DNA of 64,000 bases, from NCBI GenBank assembly GCA_963744905.1, contig CAVUUV010000008.1, positions 62,001 to 126,000 on the forward strand. Reading direction: 5' to 3'. A program made the position numbers and the translations under genes. This stretch comes from DATFFO01 sp963744905 (GTDB lineage Bacteria > Actinomycetota > Acidimicrobiia > Spongiisociales > ZC4RG35). Shown piece after piece: positions 16,815-25,377 of the stretch (positions within the stretch are counted from its first letter, which is position 1; every line of letters begins with the position of its first letter). The notes under the pieces are model-generated. The model had not been told where the DNA came from and did no database searches. It worked only from the letters and a program-made list of their open reading frames with translations.

Positions 16815-17273
16815 ATGATGCGCAAGACCTCCCTGACGGTGGTCGGCCTGCTGGTGCTGATGGGCTGCGGCGGCTCACCGGACACGGCGTCGACCGGCCC
16901 GACCAGGCCCACGCCGACGACTCAGGCACCTTCTTCGGCCCCGTCTTCATCCATCGCTTCGCCGGGTACGACAGGGTACGCAACCAGCTCGTCGATGGCC
17001 GCTACGACCACACCCTCTCTTCCCGCCATCACCGTGAGCGCGGGTGAGGTGAGCGGCCCTGACACCCTCGATTTCAAGTTAGGAGACGAGGCGGCGTTCG
17101 AGGTCGTGGCCGACGTGGCCGACGAGGTCCACGTTCACGGCTATGACCTTCACTTCGACACTCAGCCCGGCGTTCCGGTCAAGGTCCGTTTCACTGCGGA
17201 TGTTCCCGGCGAATTCGAGGTGGAGCTGGAGGGTGCCAGTCTCGAACTGGTGAAGCTCGTCGTCGAGCCATGA
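16815..17273 (+). CDS. Lipoprotein with cupredoxin-like C-terminal domain
   Basis: A 152-residue secreted lipoprotein. The short signal KTSLTVVGLLVLMGC ends in a lipobox; a Ser/Thr/Pro-rich linker follows (about residues 20-65). The C-terminal domain (ITVSAGEVSGPDTLDFKLGD, then DEVHVHGYDLHFDTQPGVPV and VPGEFEVELEGASLELVKLV) has the layout of cupredoxin-like domains, with EVHVHGYD near the place of a copper ligand. Its copper-binding set is incomplete, so binding is not certain. ATG 16815 or 16818 could be the start. The stop overlaps the next gene by 4 nt. Confidence 0.75.
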   Translation: MMRKTSLTVVGLLVLMGCGGSPDTASTGPTRPTPTTQAPSSAPSSSIASPGTTGYATSSSMAATTTPSLPAITVSAGEVSGPDTLDFKLGDEAAFEVVADVADEVHVHGYDLHFDTQPGVPVKVRFTADVPGEFEVELEGASLELVKLVVEP

Positions 17274-18607
17274 GCATTCTCCGGCGCATGGCCGGGCCCC
17301 TGGTCGTTGTTTGGGCCCTACTGGTTCCCATGCCCGCCATGGCGCACGGCATCGGTGGCCGACTCGACCTCCCTGTGCCGGTCAGCTACTTCGCCATAGG
17401 CGCCGCCCTGGTTGTGGCGCTCTCTTTTGCGCTCCTCGCCGCTCTCTGGCCCCGGCCGCGGCTCCAGGATGGGCCCCGATACGGTGCTTGGCGGGCCCCG
17501 TGGCTGCGGTACGTGACTGGGCTGGCCCGGGTGGTGGGGGTGCTGTCGCTTCTGTTGGTTCTCGGGGCAGGGTTGGCCGAATGGTTGGCCGGGGCTGAAG
17601 GAACGACCATCGCCCCCGTCTTGGTCTGGGTGGTGTTCTGGCTGGTGGTTCCCTTCTCGTCTGCGGTGTTGGGCGACACCTACACCGTCTTGAACCCATG
17701 GCGCACCGTGGCCGCGGCGACGCGACTCGGCAACGAGGAGCGGCCCGGTATGTCCAGGCGATGGGGCGTGTGGCCCGCCACCTTCCTCTTCTTCGGGTTT
17801 GCCTGGATGGAGCTCATCTTCCCCCATTCCGAGTCCCCACTGGCCCTGGCCGGAGCTGCCCTTCTCTACACGGCCGTGCTCCTGACCGTAATCGCCATCG
17901 CTGGTCGCGACACGGGGCTGGGATCGTGGGACATGTTCACCGTCTACAACCGCCTCTTCAGTTCCGTGTCACCGCTGGGAAGGGTCGAGGGGCAACCGCG
18001 CCGCCGAGGATGGCTACGGGCATTAGTGGTACTGCCCGAATGGCCCGGGCTTTGGGCGTTCGTGGTCATGACTATCGGCACGGTGAGTTACGACGGGCTC
18101 AAGGCCGCCTCCTGGTGGCCCGGCTGGGGGATGGCTGCTCAGACGGCAGCGATGGGAGGCATCGTCCTGGTCTTGGGCGGTGCCTATCTGGGCGCATCGA
18201 CCGTGGCCAATCGCATGACCGGTGGAGCCTCCACCACCCTGAAGGTTGCCCAGCGATTCGCACACACGCTGGTTCCCATCGGCATGGCTTATGCCGTGGC
18301 ACACTATTTCACGCTGGTCATCTTCGAGGGCCAGCAGCTCTTCTCGACCTTGTCCGACCCCTTCGGCCTGGGATGGGACCTTTTCGGCACCGCAGCGCGC
18401 AAGGTCGATTTCTTCATACGCCGTCCCGAGCCGATCTGGTACCTCCAGGTGGGTGTGATCGTGACGGGTCACGTGACCGGCGTGGTCCTCGCTCACGATC
18501 GAGCCCTGGCAGACTTCGAGGGGGCGGCTGCGGTACGCAGCCAGTACGCCATGCTGGTGCTGATGGTGTTGCTAACCAGCCTCGGCCTGGTCATCCTGGC
18601 AGGATGA
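17270..18607 (+). CDS. Polytopic membrane protein of the 'fenitrothion hydrolase'-annotated family
   Basis: A 445-residue integral membrane protein with a signal-like first helix ending MAHGIGGRLDLPVPVSYFAI and about ten hydrophobic segments in all. Proteins starting with this AHGIGGR-DLPVP motif are often labelled fenitrothion hydrolase in databases, but that label comes from weak evidence and no hydrolytic residues can be recognised here. It overlaps the upstream cupredoxin-like lipoprotein and the downstream small membrane protein by 4 nt each, so the three form one operon, possibly a metal-handling or redox membrane complex. Confidence 0.7.
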   Translation: MSILRRMAGPLVVVWALLVPMPAMAHGIGGRLDLPVPVSYFAIGAALVVALSFALLAALWPRPRLQDGPRYGAWRAPWLRYVTGLARVVGVLSLLLVLGAGLAEWLAGAEGTTIAPVLVWVVFWLVVPFSSAVLGDTYTVLNPWRTVAAATRLGNEERPGMSRRWGVWPATFLFFGFAWMELIFPHSESPLALAGAALLYTAVLLTVIAIAGRDTGLGSWDMFTVYNRLFSSVSPLGRVEGQPRRRGWLRALVVLPEWPGLWAFVVMTIGTVSYDGLKAASWWPGWGMAAQTAAMGGIVLVLGGAYLGASTVANRMTGGASTTLKVAQRFAHTLVPIGMAYAVAHYFTLVIFEGQQLFSTLSDPFGLGWDLFGTAARKVDFFIRRPEPIWYLQVGVIVTGHVTGVVLAHDRALADFEGAAAVRSQYAMLVLMVLLTSLGLVILAG

Positions 18608-18801
18608 TGCACGCTCTTGCCCCGATCCTGGCTCACTACGGAGGCATCGACGAGATCGGTATCTTCGTCTTCCCGGCGGTGGCGGTGATCCTCATTCTTC
18701 GCTGGGCCGAGCGGCGGGCACGTGAGAAGATGGAGGCCGAAGAGGGCGAGAGCGCCGACTCCGACCAGATCGAACCACCGTCGGACGATGGCCACGTGTA
18801 G
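18604..18801 (+). CDS. Small single-helix membrane protein
   Basis: A 65-residue protein with one membrane segment (IGIFVFPAVAVILILRWAER) followed by a charged tail (REKMEAEEGESADSDQIEP). It starts at ATG 18604, overlapping the stop of the large membrane protein by 4 nt (ATGA); a second in-frame ATG is at 18607. Its place suggests a small subunit or assembly partner of that protein. No family is recognised. Confidence 0.65.
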   Translation: MMHALAPILAHYGGIDEIGIFVFPAVAVILILRWAERRAREKMEAEEGESADSDQIEPPSDDGHV

Positions 18802-18881
18802 AGGCGAGTCGTCCTCCAGATCTGTGAGTCGACGTTCCCGTCCCAGGCGGGATCGTCGGACCATATCCCCGTCCAGGACCA

Positions 18882-19049
18882 CTAGGAGCCCGTTGAACAA
18901 TGCATGTCACCCATCTTGACGACCATGCATCACCACCCACTGCGTTCTCGGCCCCGCCATTCCGGCACAAGGAGTGGCGAAACCTCGGCCTTGCGGCTGG
19001 CGCGCCTGGCCGCCAATCCGAGCAACGGCATTATCCAACAGGCTCCTAG
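18882..19049. mobile_element. 168-bp MITE-like element, copy 2 (inverted)
   Basis: Reverse complement of copy 1, identical as far as can be read by eye, with the same imperfect terminal inverted repeats and CTAG at each extreme end. Confidence 0.85.
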
Positions 19050-19282
19050 GCTCGTGTGTCGACGACTGACCAGTCGCCGCCGCGGCAGAGGCGAAACTCG
19101 GCCTGCCTGTGCCTTGATTGATTCACTGCAGGCCGGACAGGTCTTCGACTAAGGGGTCGAGTAGATCCGTTCCACCGCCACCGCCCGCAACTCCCCCGCC
19201 ACCTCCGGGTCCAAGTCCAGCACCCAGATCAACCGCTCCGCCACGGCCTGGCTCGGGCGCCGAGGTGCTCGAGGATGGGCGC

Positions 19283-19450
19283 CTAGAAGCCTGTTGGATA
19301 ATGCCGTTGCTCGGATTGGCGGCCAGGCGCGCCAGCCGCAAGGCCGAGGTTTCGCCACTCCTTGTGCCGGAATGGCGGGGCCGAGAACGCAGTGGGTGGT
19401 GATGCATGGTCGTCAAGAGGGGTGACATGCATTGTTCAACGGGCTCCTAG
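19283..19450. mobile_element. 168-bp MITE-like element, copy 3
   Basis: Same orientation as copy 1 and the same length. It differs at two visible positions: the left end reads TAGAAGCC instead of TAGGAGCC, and AGAGGGGTGAC replaces AGATGGGTGAC near the right end. Confidence 0.85.
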
Positions 19451-19614
19451 CCATCTGGCTCACCCAGGCGAGTCGGGCCGGCCGAGATGCCCGGGCCCTG
19501 TTGTTGGATGACACTGTCGACGTGGTGCTCTGGGGCTTCCGGCCGACAGTGCGTCTACGGGCCTGAGCCATCAGCGTCGAACTCTCTGCGTCCAGGGAAC
19601 CGGGGCTCGCTCGT

Positions 19615-21001
19615 CTAGCGGAGAATCTCCTCCGACTGTCCCAGTCCCATGTCCTGCGCCCAGGCAGCTCGATTCGAGAAGTAGTTGGTTCGGACTTCAC
19701 CTGTCTCGGTGAATTGATATGGCTCGGCTAGGCCGAAGGCTTGAACGAGATCCTTCATGACCGCCGAGGCAGCCGAGACCCATCCGGCGCCATGAATGTA
19801 GAGGTCCTCCAGCGTAAGTGTGGCTTCGGTCTCGGCAGTGACGATGCGAGTGGTGTTGGGCAATTGCTGCGGGCTGTGATGACGCTGATGAACAAGGATC
19901 TTCTCGCCTTCGATGCGGTTGCCTTCGTAGGTGACTCCTCCGACGATGCGTACACGGACAAGAACGTCGCCGCCTGTATGGGCGTTCTCAACTGCGTGCG
20001 CAGCGGCTATTCGTGTCTGAGCTAGCAGAGTTGTGGCTAGCAACTCGTCATCGATCAGCACACCAGTCGGGCCATATTCCCAGGTACCTGCGGGCCCCTG
20101 GCCCCAACCAATGGGGCTTGCCAGGAAACTTGAGCCGTCAACATGGAGCTCTGAGTAGACACCACCCCACGCCACGGTCACCCGCCTCTTTCGGGTTCTC
20201 ACATCGATTGGACCTGGCCTCAAGTAGTGAGGCCTGCCATCACTAGGACCATCGTCTACCCGATTAATCCATTCCTGGAGGGCTCTCGGTGTGGTGTAGG
20301 ACAACTCCATTGACCCCGGACGGTCAGGTACTGCGATTTGAACAAGCCATGCAGACGCATCCAGATCGATCTCCGATCGGCCTTGCTCTTCAACCTGATC
20401 CACTCTCCCGGCCCGACTGCGAGCCATAGCAAAGCGGTCCCGATACGCATTGGCAATCTCAGACTCGCCTAGATACCGATTTCTGCGCCCACTGCGGATT
20501 GGATATCGAAAACCTTCATTGACCGATACGCCATGAGGTCTAAGCGAGCTCGGGGGGATCAGGATCGCGTAAGTAACCGACCTGATCGTCCCCCGCGGAA
20601 GGGATCCTCATTACGTGGCTCTCCACATAGGGGAAGACATTCGATGCGACGATGCTCTCCAAACGCATGGCCTCCCGTTCGGTGAGGGGCACGGGGTTGG
20701 ATCCGGCAGCTCGGCCATCCTCCTCATCGATGCCGATTATCAATAAGCCACCATTCGCATTTGCTATTGCCGCAACGTCCGTGGCCAGGTCGCGTTTGTC
20801 CCGATCTGAACCTCCGTACATTTCCCTCTTGAAGTCCAGATCCTGAGCTTCCTCGACTCCGGCCCCTAGAGCCCGCCCAATGTGCTCCTCGGTGAGGTCT
20901 ACGAGCTCAGTCCCGAAGATGGCCTCGAGTCGCGGGAATCGAGCCCTCATGATTCGCGTCACAAGCCGTTCACCCCCAGCGCCCGGCCGATGGGAAGTCA
21001 C
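19615..21001 (-). pseudogene. AlbA_2 (Schlafen-like) domain protein, interrupted by a frameshift
   Basis: One gene of about 460 codons in two frames. The N-terminal part (read from 21001, GTG, or ATG 20950) holds the AlbA_2 domain: AQDLDFKREMYGGSDRDKRD, then LATDVAAIANANGGLLIIGI and DEEDGRA. It stops at 20540. In another frame, reading in from about 20565, the expected continuation appears: YAILIPPSSLRPHGV, then GFRYPIRSGRRNRYLGESEI and ANAYRDRF, running into a 270-residue C-terminal part of unknown fold ending at 19615. A one-base indel near 20555-20570 separates them. AlbA_2 proteins are putative nucleic-acid-binding or ATPase proteins, sometimes in defence loci; no partner is visible here. 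Confidence 0.75.
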
Positions 21002-21169
21002 GAACGGTCACCAGTGACACCCTAGACGCGGAACCATCCACCAACTCGTAAAGGGCCGTCTCCTCACTGGGAAGGGGCGTCACAGAAGGGGCGCACATTG
21101 ATAGGCACCCTGAAAATGCCACGCGGTGTACAGACGGAGAGAAAGCGCCCCTGGCCAGGGAGTTTGAAG

Positions 21170-21243
21170 TGGAGCTGAGGGGATTTGAACCCCTGACCCC
21201 TTGCATGCCATGCAAGTGCTCTGCCAGGCTGAGCTACAGCCCC
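21170..21243 (-). tRNA. tRNA-Ala(GGC)
   Basis: A 74-nt cloverleaf on the minus strand. The acceptor stem is GGGGCTG with CAGCTCC. The anticodon arm is CTTGC-ATGGCAT-GCAAG, giving anticodon GGC (codon GCC). The T arm is AGGGG-TTCAAAT-CCCCT. CCA is not encoded. Confidence 0.93.
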
Positions 21244-21290
21244 AAAGGGATACGTCAGATTAACAAAGCCCTCGGGCGACTGGAAAGTGG

Positions 21291-21644
21291 TCAGGCCTCG
21301 GAGGCCACGTCGCTGGTCACCGGCTCCTCCCAGGCCAGGCGGGGAGCATCACGCCACAGACGCTCCAGCCCGTAGTACTCACGCTGTTCGGGCTGGAACA
21401 GATGCACCACCACGTCCCCATAGTCCAACAACAGCCACTCGCCCTGTCCGGTCCCTTCGCGCCGGAGAGGTTTGCGATCCGCCTTCTCGGCCAATGCCTT
21501 CTCCACTCCATCGGCCACGGCCCTGACGTGGGTACGGGAGGTCCCGGTGGCGATCACGAACACCTCGGTGATGGCCAGGAGATCACCCACCTCCAGCAGA
21601 TCGACATCCAATCCCTTCTTGTCGGCGATGGCATCGGCCGCCAT
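21291..21644 (-). CDS. rsfS: Ribosome silencing factor RsfS
   Basis: A 117-residue RsfS/DUF143 protein. The core is intact: DKKGLDVDLLEVGDLLAITE, then VFVIATGTSRTHVRAVADGV and EWLLLDYGDVVVHLFQPEQR, then EYYGLERLW. It binds ribosomal protein uL14 and blocks subunit joining during starvation. The first ATG (21644) gives a protein missing the usual N-terminal ETTEIAL segment. That segment is encoded just upstream in frame, beginning with ATA at 21666-21668, 8 nt after a strong AGGAGGAG; an ATA start at 21668 or a misread ATG there is possible. It lies downstream of nadD, the usual neighbour. Confidence 0.9.
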   Translation of the reverse strand: MAADAIADKKGLDVDLLEVGDLLAITEVFVIATGTSRTHVRAVADGVEKALAEKADRKPLRREGTGQGEWLLLDYGDVVVHLFQPEQREYYGLERLWRDAPRLAWEEPVTSDVASEA

Positions 21645-21698
21645 CAGGGCGATCTCAGTGGTCTCTATGACGGGTGCTCCTCCTGGTGTCAGTCCTTT

Positions 21699-22292
21699 TC
21701 ATTGTACCGGAGGACGAGCCTGAGACACATAGAGCTGATGGTCGGTCATGTATCGCCAGACGCCATCCCTGACCAGGAAGCGGGCCGACCTGCCCGCCAT
21801 GAGGCGCTCGCGAATCAGAGTCCCCGAGATGTCGAGCTCCACCATGTCGAGCCACACGTATTCGCCGCTCACCGCCGACGCCACCCGCTCCCTGGGCGTG
21901 CCGGCTCGAGGTGCCACTGCCAGCGTGGTCCGGTTCATCACCTCGTCAGCCCGGTCCCAGGTGGGAAGGCCGCAGGCGGCGTCCGCTCCGAGGATGAGAA
22001 CGATCTCGTCGGCGGGGTCGAAGGTGGACAACGTATCCGCGGTGTAGGTCCATCCTTGGCGATGCACCTCCCGCTCGTCGGCCTTGAAGTACTCGACACC
22101 CTCCGCCGCCCGTCGGGTCATCTCCCAACGATGACCGGGGCCGGACACGCCCCGACCAACCTTCTGCCAGGGGGATCCGGCCGGCATGAACAGAACCACG
22201 TCAAGGTCGAGCTGGCGATAGGCGACCTCACCCGTATGCAGGTGCGCCAAATGAGGGGGATCGAAGGTTCCACCGAGAAGTCCGATTCGCAC
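21699..22292 (-). CDS. nadD: Nicotinate-nucleotide adenylyltransferase NadD
   Basis: A 197-residue nucleotidyltransferase that adenylylates nicotinate mononucleotide in NAD synthesis. Motifs are RIGLLGGTFDPPHLAHLHTG at the N-terminus with the (H/T)xGH-like site, LILGADAACGLPTWDRADEV, and the C-terminal ISGTLIRERLMAGRSARFLV (the ISxTxxR signature). GTG 22292 is preferred because it starts just before the GGTFDPP motif and limits the overlap with the M23-like gene to 65 nt; ATG 22325 is the alternative. It is followed by rsfS. Confidence 0.88.
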   Translation of the reverse strand: MRIGLLGGTFDPPHLAHLHTGEVAYRQLDLDVVLFMPAGSPWQKVGRGVSGPGHRWEMTRRAAEGVEYFKADEREVHRQGWTYTADTLSTFDPADEIVLILGADAACGLPTWDRADEVMNRTTLAVAPRAGTPRERVASAVSGEYVWLDMVELDISGTLIRERLMAGRSARFLVRDGVWRYMTDHQLYVSQARPPVQ

Positions 22293-22722
22293 CGGCGCCA
22301 GGATAGGGAACCAATCGGAGGGCATCGCTGATGGGGCCCCACCGACAGACCAGGAGCGGTGCCGGATCCGTGTAACTGTCATTGATTCGAACCGACATGT
22401 GGACGGCTCCGCGTCCGTGGGCCCGACCGCTACGACCCACCACCTGTCCCCTGGCCACCCGTTCACCAGTTGAGGAGGCAACAGCAGACAGGTAGGACAA
22501 TGACACCTTCACCTCGCCGGACTTGACGGTGACGGTCTGCATCCCGGCGACGCTGCCGGCGAACGAGACCACTCCCGACAGGGGAGCACGGACACCGGCC
22601 CCTTCGATGGCGGCCAGATCGATCCCCCAGTGGCCCCCGTACCCTCCTTGCGGGGCGAAACCCGCCACCACTGCTCCGGGAACGGGCGGGAGCAGGCAGG
22701 CCAGAGCCACCAGCATCCACAT
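22228..22722 (-). CDS. M23 (LytM)-like domain protein, probably degenerate
   Basis: A 164-residue secreted protein with a short signal (WMLVALACLLPPVPGAVVAG). It has a LytM-type fold: YGGHWGIDLAAIEGAGVRAP with the HxxxD zinc pair, and a later GAVHMSVRINDSYTDPAPLL. In active enzymes the second motif is HxH; here the first histidine is replaced by alanine, so peptidase activity is doubtful and it may be a peptidoglycan-binding or activator form. ATG 22722 follows GAAGGAGGG. The C-terminus overlaps the 5' end of nadD by at least 65 nt, an unusual arrangement. Confidence 0.7.
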   Translation of the reverse strand: MWMLVALACLLPPVPGAVVAGFAPQGGYGGHWGIDLAAIEGAGVRAPLSGVVSFAGSVAGMQTVTVKSGEVKVSLSYLSAVASSTGERVARGQVVGRSGRAHGRGAVHMSVRINDSYTDPAPLLVCRWGPISDALRLVPYPGAGANRTSRWNLRSPSFGAPAYG

Positions 22723-22869
22723 GAACCCTCCTTCACCACGGTCGGCTCTTGGCAAACCTACCGCGATGAAGCCGGGCGGGGAAGGGGGTTGGGGTCCGCC
22801 ACGCGTTGTCACTGGCGGCGGCGGAGGGTCTAGCGTTGAGGGCGACAAGCCACTTCAAGGACGCCAGAC

Positions 22870-23892
22870 ATGACCAAGATCCGCATCGGCCTGATGGGGT
22901 TTGGCCGCATCGGCCGCAACGTGTTCCGTCTCACACGCCAACACCCCGATGTGGAGGTAGTCGCCATCTCGGATATCGCCGATCCGGCCGGCCTCACCTA
23001 CCTACTCAAATACGATTCGATCTACGGACGCTATCCCGGTGAGGTCTCCTATTCGGATGGCGTGTTGACGGCCGAGGGACGCGAGATCGTCTTCGACAGG
23101 GCCAAGACACCGGCCGACACCAGATGGAAGGAACACGGGGTGGACCTGGTGGTGGAGGCCACCAGCCGGTACCGGACGCGGGAAGCCAACCAGGGTCACC
23201 TCGACTCGGGGGCCCAGGCCGTTGTGGTGGCCTCCAGCCCCGAGGTGCCAGGCGACATACCCATGGTCCTGCCCGGAATCAACGACGAGGTGCTCGATTC
23301 GGCTCCCCGTATCGTGGCGATGGGATCCAACACCTCCAACGCCATTGCTCCCGTCCTGCGCACGCTCGACGAAGAGTTCGGGATCGTACGGGCCTTCTGG
23401 ACCACGGTCCACGCCATATCCAACTCGGGCCGCCTGGCTGATGTCCCCACATCCGGCTTCCGGTCCAGCCGTGCCGCCGGTGAGAACATCATCCCCGAGC
23501 AGACCAACTCCCCCGAGATCGTGGCCCAGGTGATGCCAGAGCTCGACGGAAAGCTGTTTGCCGTAGCCCTCAACGTTCCCGTGTCGGACGGCTCGACTGT
23601 CGACCTGGTCATCGAATCCGCCCGGGAGACCACCAAGGAAGAGGTCAACGCGGCCCTCGAAAAGGCTGCCCGCGACCGCTATCCCGGCATTCTCGAGTAC
23701 AGCGAAGACCCCATCGTGTCCTCAGACGTCAAGGGTTCCCAATTCTCGGGGGTTTTCGACTCGCTGGCCACACTGGTTATGGCCGGAACCATGGTCAAGA
23801 CGATCACCTGGTTCAACAACGGGTGGGGTTACTCGGCGCGGCTGGTCGAGGTCATCGAGACCCTCGCCTCCGACCTCGGAAAGGAATCATGA
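22870..23892 (+). CDS. GAPDH paralogue lacking the catalytic cysteine
   Basis: A 340-residue protein collinear with the canonical GAPDH next to it. The NAD-binding GFGRIGRNVF and the Rossmann fold are kept. The catalytic motif SCTTNC is changed: residues 153-158 read SNTSNA, so the nucleophilic Cys is Asn154 and the second Cys is Ala158. His181 is kept. The substrate phosphate-site residues also differ (Thr184 to Ser, Arg235 to Asn, and LRRSR to FRSSR). It therefore cannot carry out the usual thiohemiacetal chemistry. It may be a regulatory or hetero-oligomeric partner of the second GAPDH, or a dehydrogenase with a different reaction. One nt separates it from that gene. Confidence 0.85.
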   Translation: MTKIRIGLMGFGRIGRNVFRLTRQHPDVEVVAISDIADPAGLTYLLKYDSIYGRYPGEVSYSDGVLTAEGREIVFDRAKTPADTRWKEHGVDLVVEATSRYRTREANQGHLDSGAQAVVVASSPEVPGDIPMVLPGINDEVLDSAPRIVAMGSNTSNAIAPVLRTLDEEFGIVRAFWTTVHAISNSGRLADVPTSGFRSSRAAGENIIPEQTNSPEIVAQVMPELDGKLFAVALNVPVSDGSTVDLVIESARETTKEEVNAALEKAARDRYPGILEYSEDPIVSSDVKGSQFSGVFDSLATLVMAGTMVKTITWFNNGWGYSARLVEVIETLASDLGKES

Positions 23893-23893
23893 G

Positions 23894-24916
<1,023 letters not shown>

Positions 24917-24927
24917 GGACAGGGGTC

Positions 24928-25293
24928 CTAGACGAGCAGGTCGAGGACGGTCTTGCGGAATTCGTTGGGCTGGAAGGGTTTGGTGACGAAGGCATCGGCT
25001 CCTCCCTCGTCGGCCCGTCGTCGCGACTCCTCCTCGGCGTGGGCGGTCAGTACCACCACCGGAGTCGACTTCACGGTCTCGTCGGAGCGGACGTTGCTCA
25101 GGACCTCCCATCCGTCCATCCCCGGGAGCCCGATATCGAGCACCACCAGGTCTGGAGCTTCCGACATCACCGCCGCTAGCCCGCTGGGTCCGTCGTCACG
25201 GGTGATTATCTCCAGATCGGCCGCTCGCAGGCATACCTCGATAAGGCGCCGGATCACCGCAGAATCTTCTATGACGAGTATTCGCTGACCCAA
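24928..25293 (-). CDS. Stand-alone response regulator receiver domain protein
   Basis: A 121-residue CheY-like receiver with no output domain. Phosphoacceptor Asp is in DLVVLDIGLPGMDGWEVL, the acidic pair is IEDSAV at the start, and the switch Thr and Lys are in VVVLTAHAEEES and AFVTKPFQPNEF. TTG 25293 is the start, with GAGGTGAGG just upstream. Single-domain receivers usually act through protein partners; no histidine kinase is nearby, so the partner is unknown. It is transcribed toward gap. Confidence 0.88.
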   Translation of the reverse strand: MGQRILVIEDSAVIRRLIEVCLRAADLEIITRDDGPSGLAAVMSEAPDLVVLDIGLPGMDGWEVLSNVRSDETVKSTPVVVLTAHAEEESRRRADEGGADAFVTKPFQPNEFRKTVLDLLV

Positions 25294-25377
25294 GCCTCAC
25301 CTCGCAAGTCGGTATCAGAAGAAAGAATCAATCTGCGTACAGTATCGGATGGGTCGAAAGCAAAGTTGAGGCAAACC

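Larger units (their letters stand above)
18802..19614. other. Stretch with two 168-bp elements and decayed gene fragments
   Basis: Apart from the two elements, two coding remnants can be read. On the minus strand (about 19150-19270) a frame encodes AERLIWVLDLDPEVAGELRA, then VAVERIYSTP. On the plus strand (19451-19566) a frame encodes AIWLTQASRAGRDARALLLD, then DTVDVVLWGFRPTVRLRA and a stop. Both look like fragments of proteins cut by element insertion; neither is recognisable. Confidence 0.5.
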
